Below are positions 33,101 to 39,278 of a stretch of 40,631 bases of DNA, piece after piece. The stretch lies in IMG/VR virus record IMGVR_UViG_3300042197_003187, positions 1 through 40,631 of that record; one strand, given 5' to 3'. The notes beneath the pieces were generated by a model, which made no database searches, was not told where the DNA came from, and saw nothing but the letters and a program-made list of their open reading frames with translations. The position numbers and the translations under genes were made by a program. The first letter of the stretch is position 1. The number at the start of each line of letters is the position of its first letter. Source of the stretch: a virus.

Positions 33101-33590
33101 CGTCGCGGTAGAAGGGGGCCTTCTTGAGTTGGCTGTGGGTGAACAGGCCGAAGCCGACTACAGCGAGAGCAGCGGCGATGCCGCCGGCGCGGCGCTCGAG
33201 CTGGGCTTGGAGGGCCTTCTTGCGCTGCAGGTCGCCCGGGGTGGCTTTGACGATGCCGCGGACGATGGCGCGTTTGCCGCCTTCGATCTCGGAGAAGCTG
33301 CCTTTGCGGACGCCCTTGCCTAGGCGCTTGACGCCGCGCTCGATGTTGGCCAGGCCACTGACGGGGTCGGTGCGGACGGCGCGCAGGTGGGGGTCAGGGC
33401 CCTTGCCCTCTAGGCGGCAATCCCAGTTGGGTGGGATGCAACGGCCGCCACATTTGACGTTGGGTGGGTTGCAATCGACGCCGCGGGCTGTTTTACCGGT
33501 GCGGCTGCGGGCTGTGGCGTCGAGGCGAGCTTTTGTCGCCAGGTAGGCCGCGGTGCGGAAGCCTTCGGGAGTGGTGTTGCGGAGTGTCAC
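30144..33590 (-). CDS. Multidomain cargo-like protein with GNAT-like and kinase-like modules (1148 aa)
   Basis: GTG start at 33590, three bases after the portal stop, with GAGGGG upstream. Three sections each begin with the motif C-G-x-x-x-I-[SP]-x(4)-C. Section 1: CGGRCIPPNWDC (47-58), hydrophobic helix 136-150, then long Ala/Arg-rich helices to about 590. Section 2: CGASHIPKAHEC (604-615), helix 638-656, then a segment 720-860 with KSIYEGMGF, which resembles the end of a GNAT acetyltransferase. Section 3: CGASHIPKAHNC (881-892), helix 913-930, then a kinase-like domain with EGVSGRTW, Lys978, Glu992, HGDLHMGN (1059-1066) and DFG (1078-1080). The kinase DNA is AT-richer than the rest. It reads like a polyprotein of packaged modules. 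The activities are predicted only. Confidence 0.8.
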   Translation of the reverse strand: MTLRNTTPEGFRTAAYLATKARLDATARSRTGKTARGVDCNPPNVKCGGRCIPPNWDCRLEGKGPDPHLRAVRTDPVSGLANIERGVKRLGKGVRKGSFSEIEGGKRAIVRGIVKATPGDLQRKKALQAQLERRAGGIAAALAVVGFGLFTHSQLKKAPFYRDGVGRQIDDAVAAGINRILDATPGIRGARAERRAAGAAAAGAAAARAATEAATGPAALSAALLRTPTELERRATDYGNARVLLNRVGAVDVSAAARGANAETWRQQSLEAFWSTKRTNAAGAGDGSTFSEPATHEYLSRQFGFRLGAGATDTDVRRALTSSLNREAASLQALARQQGVNINDAEARTRFLNRLVGPSTANFPENVRERAVGNLNQILGAAPRTREAAVSRTELANRIYRETRDGFDQYFGRIADEVRQTPGVAIPTEQRRAGYSDLLNSARIGHARYLAQRLAKPENVTSRIGQGLSDAISKEYFARQVSGSSTFSLSDRETRTAASELAGRDITGLADATRYLQQNGFERLVPVQAAGQPATSTRAAAPTTPPRGRRSPQAQITDLARTLREAAQRRGEDMSLEASYRAARSEIARRQRGDARIDAEGKPCGASHIPKAHECRKSGGAAATAQPTESGKPSARTGAALAVAAAGAALTVGGLLAYKQRQTLVPSLSQKAIRGLSAPQVKEGLDKLPEKFRDPARQLVGDAKLAAAHMALRAQGSQIRAVDIKNNFSTWVTPNGTHLSVGSIGDSLLTFGSERKGNVSKFPQYGLGFTIDSKYDAAGGMPSAQAKQLIRTTKAMYQSQLEMLPENAVLFAVPHKDDGKGAKRKSIYEGMGFQAITGLKTDRLWALKNQGKFTKIPEEQMGYMAGLIRGDRADAATGKPCGASHIPKAHNCSKTAGGTATAKKPKEGGSNKRLALAAAAAGAAALAITAPKWTPAAQRIFANAKPFDKNNPPQGAKYLTEGVSGRTWISQDDKYVIKTPKGKVDKAAFANEVNTQNALHAAGISVPKIHNADPNKGVVMMDYLKGYDTVKSLTSEQRGKAVQGALREVEKMHRLGYSHGDLHMGNVLTKGNDVKIIDFGNAGATAKNGLSDINNLMSAAKDTNTPLYTAMANRKKALQTKISKGEALTQKDLLAFHEAVRQDLRRPT

Positions 33591-33593
33591 TGA

Positions 33594-35432
33594 TCAGTAC
33601 CCCTCGTTGTAGGCGCGGAAGGCGTCGGCCTCGGCGTCGGGCACTGGTGAAAGCCCTGCCACATTCTGACCGGGAAAGAAGTGCTGGACGGCGACTTTGG
33701 CGGCGCGGAGTGAGTTGAAGCCGGTGGTGTAGGGGCCATCGGTGATGGCACTGTCCAGGGCGAACCGTGCTCGGTAGAGCTTTCGTGCTCGGGTGCGGTG
33801 GGGGCCAAGGATCAGCACAGGGGCTGCGGCGCTGCTGTCGATGCGCTGGCCGTCGGGGCCGACGAGTGGGCCGGCTACGACGTCGCCGTGGCGGTGCGTG
33901 ATGCGGATGCGCAGGCCCTCGGCGTCGGCGAAGAGGGCGTCGCCGCGGTCACCTTCGGCGGGAGGCAGAATACCGCCTTCGGCGGCAGGTTCTCCCTCGG
34001 TGGGTGTGGCTTCGCCCTCGGGGAGCTCCGCGGGTTGCTGGGCGGCCTGCAGTTGGGCGTCGTAGCCCGCCATCTGCGACTGGAACTGGGCGTCGGTGCT
34101 GGCGATGAGCTGCTGGGTGACGGCTTCGTTGAGTTTTGTATCGATTGAGTACTCGGTGCCGCCGAAACGGGACTCGCGGACCTCCAGGGGGTTCAAAACA
34201 CCGAGCTGGATGTACTGGGCGTCGGAAGCTGCCTTGAGTTGGTGGAGCTCAGCCTTCTCTTTCTCGGTCTGGGTGAAGACCGAGGGGAACATCACCGACC
34301 AGGACTCGGGGATGCGACCGCGGGTTGGTCCTTCACGTGAGGCGAAGATGTAGGTGAAGACCTCGGTGATTGGGGTGCGGCAGTAGACCTCTTGCCACTG
34401 CTCAACGAGGGAGGACCAGATGCGCTCTTCGAAGCGTCCTTCTTTGCCGAGGCCACCGGGCGAGTCGCCCATGAGGATGGAGGCGGGCCATCCGGTAGCG
34501 GCCTGAAGATCCTTGATGAAGGGATCGGTTGCGGTGGCAATGTTGCTCAGAGCGCGGTTGATGAAGCTGATCTCTTCTTCGACGTCGACCACCATGCCGC
34601 CGTAGACGCTGCGGCTCAGGTTGTTGGCTTCGAGGCGCTTACGTAGGTCGGACTCGTTGCCGGCGGCGATGCGGTTGAACAGTCCGGGAATCTTGTGAAC
34701 GAAGACGTCCGAGTCGGAGGTCATCGACTCGAGGCCGGACATGGCGGTCTCGTAGCGCTTGAAGGCGTTCCAGATGAGCTGCAGAACGGACTGGCCCCAG
34801 CCGGTGTTGCGGGAGCGGAGGTTCCAGGGCAGGTAGAGGCCGTCGAAGCGGGCGACGCGGGTGTGGTGAACGCGGATGTTGACGTAGCCGCTGGTCTGCT
34901 CGGGGGTGATGCGCTGGCTGGTGGTGATGCGGTAGTGCGAAGGACGGGAGTAGTCGGTGATGGAGAAGTCCTCGGGGATCAACTCGTGGCGCGAAAGTGG
35001 GATGTAACCGCGAATGGCGCGGATGCGGTTGAGCTCGACAGGCTCATCGGGTTGGCCGCCGTCGTCGATCAGAAGGACAAGCCCGGCGCCGCCATAGAGG
35101 CGCTGGAGTTTGATGACTTCGGAGAGGGCGAAGTGGAACTGGGAAGCTTGCAGGAACTGGTTGAAGCCAGTGAGAAGGTCGGAGTTATCTGAGGCGGCGT
35201 CGCCACCGAGGGCGATGGTGGGGCGGTGGCGGAGGATCTCGTCGCCGATGGCGTCGACGTAGCGGCGCGGGATGCCGTTGGTGTAAAGGTATTCGAGTTC
35301 TGCTTCGGTTAGAAGTGTCTGAAAGCGGACACTTGTGGCGACTGTTTTATCTTTTGACGGGACACCTAGGCCTGTTAGCGCATTAACTAATGCACCATCA
35401 TTCCGGAAATTGTCTGAAGGTGCGGTAGCCAT
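33594..35432 (-). CDS. Portal protein, DUF1073 type with C-terminal extension (612 aa)
   Basis: ATG at 35432 (MATAPSDNFRNDGALVNALT). The core has LEYLYTNGIPRRYVDAIGDE, then LQRLYGGAGLVLLIDDGGQP, SRNTGWGQSVLQLIWNAFKR and SDSDVFVHKIPGLFNRIAAG, the pattern of the DUF1073 portal family (gp1-like). It forms the dodecameric DNA entry ring. Residues about 466-497 are a Pro/Glu/Ala linker, and residues about 498-612 form an extra domain (EGLRIRITHRHGDV, then YTTGFNSLRAAKVAVQHFFP) that core portals lack. It diverges from the HNH gene across a 217-bp control region and is followed within three bases by the 1148-aa gene. Confidence 0.88.
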   Translation of the reverse strand: MATAPSDNFRNDGALVNALTGLGVPSKDKTVATSVRFQTLLTEAELEYLYTNGIPRRYVDAIGDEILRHRPTIALGGDAASDNSDLLTGFNQFLQASQFHFALSEVIKLQRLYGGAGLVLLIDDGGQPDEPVELNRIRAIRGYIPLSRHELIPEDFSITDYSRPSHYRITTSQRITPEQTSGYVNIRVHHTRVARFDGLYLPWNLRSRNTGWGQSVLQLIWNAFKRYETAMSGLESMTSDSDVFVHKIPGLFNRIAAGNESDLRKRLEANNLSRSVYGGMVVDVEEEISFINRALSNIATATDPFIKDLQAATGWPASILMGDSPGGLGKEGRFEERIWSSLVEQWQEVYCRTPITEVFTYIFASREGPTRGRIPESWSVMFPSVFTQTEKEKAELHQLKAASDAQYIQLGVLNPLEVRESRFGGTEYSIDTKLNEAVTQQLIASTDAQFQSQMAGYDAQLQAAQQPAELPEGEATPTEGEPAAEGGILPPAEGDRGDALFADAEGLRIRITHRHGDVVAGPLVGPDGQRIDSSAAAPVLILGPHRTRARKLYRARFALDSAITDGPYTTGFNSLRAAKVAVQHFFPGQNVAGLSPVPDAEADAFRAYNEGY

Positions 35433-35473
35433 GGCGCAAGCAGGCTCGGGGAGAGCTGTTGCCAGCGTAGCGG

Positions 35474-35479
35474 TTTATA
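35474..35479 (-). promoter_or_regulatory. Possible -10 element for the portal operon
   Basis: TATAAA on the minus strand, 41 bases upstream of the portal ATG. No clear -35 is seen. The expected -35 position falls within the inverted copy of the 20-bp repeat (35492-35511), so a factor bound there could act on this promoter. Confidence 0.35.
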
Positions 35480-35491
35480 GCGAGAGCTCAT

Positions 35492-35511
35492 ACACATCAG
35501 TTACCAGATGC
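35492..35511 (-). repeat. Inverted fifth copy of the 20-bp repeat
   Basis: Read on the minus strand this is GCATCTGGTAACTG plus six diverged bases. Its first 12 bases match unit 4 of the direct array exactly, and it matches unit 3 in the GGTAACTG core. It faces the portal gene, whereas the direct array faces the HNH gene. Confidence 0.8.
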
Positions 35512-35515
35512 AAGT

Positions 35516-35595
35516 GCATTTGGTAACGTACTTGAGCATCTGGTAACGTACATCTGTATCCGGTAACTGACTTCTGCATCTGGTAACGTACTTGT
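35516..35595 (+). repeat. Four tandem 20-bp iteron-like repeats
   Basis: Four head-to-tail units at exact 20-bp spacing begin at 35516, 35536, 35556 and 35576. The common part is GCATCTGGTAACGTAC. Differences are few (GCATTT in unit 1; GTATCC and CTGAC in unit 3). The spacing is close to two helical turns, so bound proteins would line up on one face. The array ends 7 bases before a TTGACA element. It is a likely binding array for a regulator or for a packaging or replication protein. Confidence 0.9.
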
Positions 35596-35602
35596 GCGGG
35601 GG

Positions 35603-35641
35603 TTGACAGGTGGCTGAATCGCTAGCCTGGAGCAGCCACCT
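35603..35641 (+). promoter_or_regulatory. TTGACA element and 9-bp hairpin before the HNH gene
   Basis: TTGACA at 35603-35608 is a perfect -35 hexamer. The best -10 candidate is poor (TAGCCT at 35623, short spacing). An inverted repeat AGGTGGCTG (35608-35616) and CAGCCACCT (35633-35641) flanks it and ends 8 bases before the HNH ATG. The hairpin could hide the start in mRNA or be a dyad operator. Confidence 0.5.
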
Positions 35642-35649
35642 ACCAGGGC

Positions 35650-35979
35650 ATGGTTGACCATCGGATTGATGGATCACGTCTCCTGACCAAACGGCAAGCC
35701 AAGCAGCAATTCCGCGAAGGGATCCTCAACAGCTGGGGGTCCCTTTGTGCGTACTGCGGGCAGCCAGGGGACACGCTGGATCATGTGCGTCCGCGGTGTC
35801 GTGGAGGGCGTAGCGACCGCACGAACCTGGTCTGCTGCTGCGGTCCGTGCAATCGGGCAAAAGGTAGTGAGATGGACTGGCAGCGCTGGTTCAGACAGCA
35901 GAGCTGGTGGTCCTCTCACAGAGAAGACGCGATCCGGCTCTGGGTAGGTGAAGCGACTCAGGGGTGGGCAGCCGCCTGA
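35650..35979 (+). CDS. HNH endonuclease next to terminase (109 aa)
   Basis: ATG at 35650. Zinc-binding pairs C33AYC36 and C64GPC67 enclose the HNH core: D44H45 (TLDHVRPRC), N59 (RTNLVCCC) and N68 (CNRAKG) in the last position. This is the compact HNH form found beside terminase genes in many phages, where it works with TerL in DNA packaging and cos cleavage. Unusually, it is on the strand opposite to terS/terL and the portal gene. It converges with terL and diverges from the portal. A free-standing homing endonuclease is an alternative. The iteron array in front of it suggests its own control. Confidence 0.88.
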   Translation: MVDHRIDGSRLLTKRQAKQQFREGILNSWGSLCAYCGQPGDTLDHVRPRCRGGRSDRTNLVCCCGPCNRAKGSEMDWQRWFRQQSWWSSHREDAIRLWVGEATQGWAAA

Positions 35980-35982
35980 GTC
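35955..35982. terminator. Possible bidirectional hairpin at the HNH/terL convergence
   Basis: GACTCAGG (35955-35962) pairs with CCTGAGTC (35975-35982) across the HNH stop. A second short dyad, CGGTG-TTTA-CACCG, lies at 36013-36026. Neither has a clear T-run. Termination between the convergent genes is needed but only weakly supported here. Confidence 0.35.
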
Positions 35983-36037
35983 ACCTGCGAGGCGTTCCGC
36001 TGCCGACGCTCTCGGTGTTTACACCGTAGCGCATGTG

Positions 36038-37441
36038 TTAGATGTTGTCGAAGAAGCTGGCAGTAGCCGGTGTCTCCGGGATGAGTGCACAGGCGAAGGC
36101 GAGTGCCATAACAGTGTCGTCATGGGCACCACTTACGGCTTGGCGAGCGCCGCTTTCCTGTTGCTGAAACGCGCGGAGCTCGTCAGCGATTATGCCTGGC
36201 GGAAACACAAGCTCATCGCGCTCGAGCAGGTACAGGATGCGGTCGGTGGCGACGTTCTTGGAAGGGCGGCTCGTGCTGAACGTTTCGATGGCGTAGTTTG
36301 GTAGGACGTGCTGTAGCGCTTCGGCGATGACAGAGCCCATCGCTTGTTTCTCTACAATTACGCGTTGCGGCATGTAGTCTTCGATTAGGGTTTTTACATG
36401 CTTCAAGCTGTAATCTGTACTTTTACCATTTTCACGGTACATGCCAACGACCTCGTAAGGCGTGGTGGTGATATCCAGCACCATTGCTACGAAGTAGTCG
36501 TTTCCGCCGGCGTTGGGGTCAATACCGATTACGTAGCTGCGGTTAATGGAGCCGCACTCGCGCCAGTGGCCGCGGGAGGCGCGAGAGATCAGATCGTTGG
36601 GGTAGATCTGGGTGTCAGTCGCACCAAACTGCAGCTCGTACTCGGAGTTCCATGCCGCGAGCGTCATCCGGCGCGACTCGCGGGTGCGGCGGGCCCAGTC
36701 GGGGTCGGCGCCGTAGATCGGGTGCTGGGAATAGTGGATGGCCACCTTGTTCCAGTCGCCTTCGTCGGCGTGCCAGAGCTGTCCGAACCAATCGAGCTCG
36801 GTGTCAGGGGTGGACACCACAATCACTTTCGCCGCGTCGCCCACCATGGACAGCGTGGGCATGGCACCGCGGTAGATCTCGGCGGCGCCCTCGAGGAAGG
36901 CCGCTTCGTCCATGAAGAGGACGGAGCAGCTGGGGATGCCGCGAGCGGCGCGGGGTGAGGCGGGGAGAAAGTACAACGTGCCGCGACCCTCGAAGGCGAG
37001 CTGTGTGTTGCTGTCGGTGAGGTAGCGGACGGTTTCGCCGCGGAGGCTGTTGGCCATGGCACGCACGCGGCGGCCGAGTTCGGAGGCGTCCTGCTGCGTT
37101 TTGGAGAAGACCACAGCGGCGAAGCCGCGCTCGGTGAGGGCGCGGCAGAGCAGGTAGTTGCAGACGGTCTCGGAGACGCCGGTCTGGCGGGACTTGTTGA
37201 CGAGGGTGTTGGGGTGCTCGTTGATGGAGCGGATCAGATCGATCTGGTAGGCATAAGGGTCGAACGGCGCGACGGTGCCACTGGTGCGGATCCAGGTGCG
37301 TCGTGCGAACGACGGCCAGTCGGAGACGGCGGGCAGTGTCGAGGCGGTGCCAGCCTCGTAAAGAGCGGCGCGGGCTTGGCGGCGGGCCAGCTCGGTTTGG
37401 AGGCGTTCGACGCGCTTGCGGAGCGTGGAGACGGAAGGCAT
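36038..37441 (-). CDS. terL: Terminase large subunit (467 aa)
   Basis: The ATG shares one base with the terS stop (TGATG). ATPase domain: Walker A-like NKSRQTGVSET (82-92), Walker B VLFMDEA (174-180) with the catalytic Glu179, and a coupling motif VVSTPDT (208-214). Nuclease domain: GIDPNAGGNDY (Asp308), VIVEKQAMG (Glu364) and GAHDDTVMAL (Asp441/Asp442), the RNase H-like acidic centre. Both domains look intact and the length is normal for the family. It docks on the portal, pumps DNA into the prohead and cuts the concatemer. It converges with the HNH gene. Confidence 0.95.
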   Translation of the reverse strand: MPSVSTLRKRVERLQTELARRQARAALYEAGTASTLPAVSDWPSFARRTWIRTSGTVAPFDPYAYQIDLIRSINEHPNTLVNKSRQTGVSETVCNYLLCRALTERGFAAVVFSKTQQDASELGRRVRAMANSLRGETVRYLTDSNTQLAFEGRGTLYFLPASPRAARGIPSCSVLFMDEAAFLEGAAEIYRGAMPTLSMVGDAAKVIVVSTPDTELDWFGQLWHADEGDWNKVAIHYSQHPIYGADPDWARRTRESRRMTLAAWNSEYELQFGATDTQIYPNDLISRASRGHWRECGSINRSYVIGIDPNAGGNDYFVAMVLDITTTPYEVVGMYRENGKSTDYSLKHVKTLIEDYMPQRVIVEKQAMGSVIAEALQHVLPNYAIETFSTSRPSKNVATDRILYLLERDELVFPPGIIADELRAFQQQESGARQAVSGAHDDTVMALAFACALIPETPATASFFDNI

Positions 37442-37935
37442 CAGCTGTCGAAGTCCGCGGGGTCAGCGGAGGGGAGCAGCAGGTCGTCATCGTCCTCGGG
37501 ATCAGGCGCGGCGGAGGGAGCGTCCGCGGCGGCGTCGTGAGTGGCGGTGAGGCGGAGTAGCTGGCGCTCGAGGTCGGCGATCTGGCGCTCGAGGATGCGG
37601 CGCTCCTGGTAGGCCTGGGCGCCGCTCATCAGGGTGCGGGCGGCAGAGATGCGGTCGGCAGCGCGGGCGTCCTCGTCGTTGATGATGCTGTCGAGGACGC
37701 TGATGGCGGCGGGGATGGTGCTGATGTTCATGCCGCCGGTCTCGGAGAGGAGCTCCTGTTGGATCCGGGCGATGGCTTGTTGGACAGCGGGGCGCTGGCG
37801 CCAGGTGTAGACGGACTTCTCACTGACGCCGATTTTGCGGGCGGTTTCGCGGATGGTGGTGCCCCGGGCGAGCAGGGTGGCGGCGACGCGTTGTCGCTCG
37901 TTGAGACCGTCAGAGCCGTAAACGCGATTGGCCAC
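37441..37935 (-). CDS. terS: Terminase small subunit (164 aa)
   Basis: GTG start at 37935 (MANRVYGSDGLNERQRVAAT). Residues about 10-58 are a helix-turn-helix DNA-binding domain (RGTTIRETARKIGVSEKSVY, then TWRQRPAVQQAI). Residues about 95-140 are a coiled-coil oligomerisation region (AQAYQERRILERQIADLERQ), and the C-terminus is acidic (PDPEDDDDLLL). This is the usual TerS layout: DNA recognition, ring formation, then a tail that contacts TerL or portal. It is followed by terL with translational coupling. A good -10 box lies 28 bases upstream of the start. Confidence 0.9.
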   Translation of the reverse strand: MANRVYGSDGLNERQRVAATLLARGTTIRETARKIGVSEKSVYTWRQRPAVQQAIARIQQELLSETGGMNISTIPAAISVLDSIINDEDARAADRISAARTLMSGAQAYQERRILERQIADLERQLLRLTATHDAAADAPSAAPDPEDDDDLLLPSADPADFDS

Positions 37936-37962
37936 CGCTGCTGTTTGTTCCGATATGTTCAG

Positions 37963-37968
37963 ATTATA
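37963..37968 (-). promoter_or_regulatory. Candidate late promoter -10 TATAAT before terS
   Basis: Perfect TATAAT in the 62-bp gap between dcd and terS. Upstream TTCAAA (19-bp spacer) is a 4/6 match to a -35. Transcription would start about 20 bases before the GTG of terS, so this could launch the packaging and structural genes. Confidence 0.5.
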
Positions 37969-37997
37969 GGTGAAAAGTACCGGTGGTTTTGAAGTTG

Positions 37998-38606
37998 TCA
38001 GATGCGGGCGGTGACGACGCGCTCGGGTTGGTCTTGGTACTTGCCGGCGCGGGTTTCGTAGCAGGTGGCGCAGGGAGCTCCGCGGAAGAAGAGCGCCTGG
38101 ACAATGCCTTCATCGGTGTAGATGCGGCAGGGGGAGCTGGAGCTGTTGCTGAGCTCGAGCGTGAGGTGGCCGTGCCAGCCGGCTTCGCCGGGGGTGGTGT
38201 TGGCGATGACGCCGCAGCGCGCGTAAGTACTTTTACCGATAAAGAGGGCGGTGATGTCGGCGGGTAGGGCTAGGTGCTCGATGGCGACGCCGAGGCCGTA
38301 GCTGTGGGCTGGGAGCACGAAGTAGGAGTCGCCCTCGGGGGTGTGGTGGAGCGGGGCGGGGGTGAGGTGTGCGGGGTTGAAGTCCTTCGGGTCGACGACG
38401 GCGTGGTGGTCGGTGTCACCCTCGCGCAGCGGTTGGAAGGTGTAAAACTCGCGGGGGCTTAGGCGCAGGTCGTAGCCGTAGCTGGAGAGGCCGTAGCTGA
38501 GGACGCGACGCTCGTCGCGGCGGGTGCGGACGAGGGCGGGGATGAAGGGTGTGATCATGCCGGCCTCGGTGGCGAGGGCGGTGATTTCGGTGTCGGAGAG
38601 GATCAT
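37998..38606 (-). CDS. dcd: dCTP deaminase (202 aa)
   Basis: Starts MILSDTEITALATEAGMITP. The family motifs are intact: LSYGLSSYGYDLRLS (36-50), GKSTYARCGVIANTT (124-138), and GWHGHLTLELSN (143-154), whose Glu151 is the expected catalytic residue, followed by DEGIVQALFF. Homotrimeric Dcd converts dCTP to dUTP, feeding dUMP for thymidylate synthesis. Together with ThyX, about 1.4 kb upstream, it would supply dTTP for phage DNA replication. Whether it is mono-functional or also hydrolyses dUTP cannot be told here. Confidence 0.93.
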   Translation of the reverse strand: MILSDTEITALATEAGMITPFIPALVRTRRDERRVLSYGLSSYGYDLRLSPREFYTFQPLREGDTDHHAVVDPKDFNPAHLTPAPLHHTPEGDSYFVLPAHSYGLGVAIEHLALPADITALFIGKSTYARCGVIANTTPGEAGWHGHLTLELSNSSSSPCRIYTDEGIVQALFFRGAPCATCYETRAGKYQDQPERVVTARI

Positions 38607-38625
38607 TAACGGCAGTGTTATGACG

Positions 38626-39108
38626 TTATGCGGCCAGGTAGAGGTCGCAGTCGTGGGCGAAGGTGGGGTCAGTTGCGGCCTCGGGGAAGCCGAAGGAGCA
38701 GTGGGTGCCGCTCCAGTGTGAGCAGGTTGCGCAGGTTGGGCCGGGGGCGTGGGAGCTGCGAGCGGAGGTGCGACGGGGGATGTCGGGGCGGACGGTGGGG
38801 AAGGTGCGGCCGAGGCGGATGTTGCAGATGGATTGGCGGCTGCAGTTGTAGAGGGGGGCGAGTGCGTGGTCAGAGAGGGGGGAGAGAAGGATGGTGGCGA
38901 TGTCGTTCTCGGTGAGGCCGCGGGGGCTGTAGGGGGTGGCGCGGGGTTGGTAGGCGGGGCGGTCAGGGAGGGGGCCGTCGAGGGTGGTCCAGCGGTGGGT
39001 GCAGGAGCGGCAGGCGTGGCGGCGGCGGGTGGTGCCGTTGCGGAGGGTGTTCGTGCGAAGGACGAAGGTGGAGGTGCTGCCGCACTCGGGGCAGGGGAGG
39101 GGGGTCAC
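38626..39108 (-). CDS. Zinc-ribbon/HTH protein with three Cys clusters (160 aa)
   Basis: GTG at 39108 overlaps the upstream stop as GTGA. A longer frame to 39135 adds only residues lying over the 57-aa gene. The N-terminal zinc ribbon C6xxC9 ... C33xxC36 (PCPECGSTSTFVLRT, RHACRSCTHRW) resembles NrdR-type ribbons but without the ATP cone. The middle part (LTENDIATILLSPLSDHALA, then YNCSRQSICNIRLGR) looks like a helix-turn-helix. The C-terminus has CATCSHW, HCSFGFPEA and DCDLY, a second Cys module common in cyanophage small proteins. It is likely a DNA-binding regulator. It sits between thyX and dcd, so control of nucleotide genes is possible. Confidence 0.75.
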   Translation of the reverse strand: MTPLPCPECGSTSTFVLRTNTLRNGTTRRRHACRSCTHRWTTLDGPLPDRPAYQPRATPYSPRGLTENDIATILLSPLSDHALAPLYNCSRQSICNIRLGRTFPTVRPDIPRRTSARSSHAPGPTCATCSHWSGTHCSFGFPEAATDPTFAHDCDLYLAA

Positions 39109-39278
39109 TGGGTGAGGGTTTCGGCGAGGGCCCATTGAGCGCGAAGGATGTCTTCGAAGCAGCGCTCGAGGAGAGGGGCGGTGCCGGCGTATTCGAAGGC
39201 GCCGTCAGGGCCATCGTGGAGGGTCCAGCGGTAGTAGCCGTCCTCGGTGGAGCGGATGGTGATGAGGAGGGGGTTCAT
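39105..39278 (-). CDS. Small protein between thyX and the zinc-ribbon gene (57 aa)
   Basis: Too short for a 60-codon cutoff, but well supported. ATG 39278 overlaps the thyX stop (ATGA) and its TGA overlaps the next GTG (GTGA), so three genes form a chain of 4-base overlaps. The product (MNPLLITIRSTEDGYYRWTL ... LLERCFEDILRAQWALAETL) reads as a beta hairpin followed by a helix. No known motif. It is probably co-translated with thyX. Confidence 0.75.
   Translation of the reverse strand: MNPLLITIRSTEDGYYRWTLHDGPDGAFEYAGTAPLLERCFEDILRAQWALAETLTQ

Noticed and set aside
33594-35432. Anti-CBASS Acb1 activity for the portal
   Set aside because: Some databases label DUF1073 proteins as Acb1-like, but I see no paired HxT/HxS phosphoesterase motifs here, and gene order fits a portal.
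36398-36958. Plus-strand frame of 186 codons opposite terL
   Set aside because: Antisense of a gene with all terminase motifs. No motif of its own.
38626-39108. NrdR repressor
   Set aside because: Only the zinc ribbon resembles NrdR. The ATP-cone domain is missing and extra Cys clusters are present.
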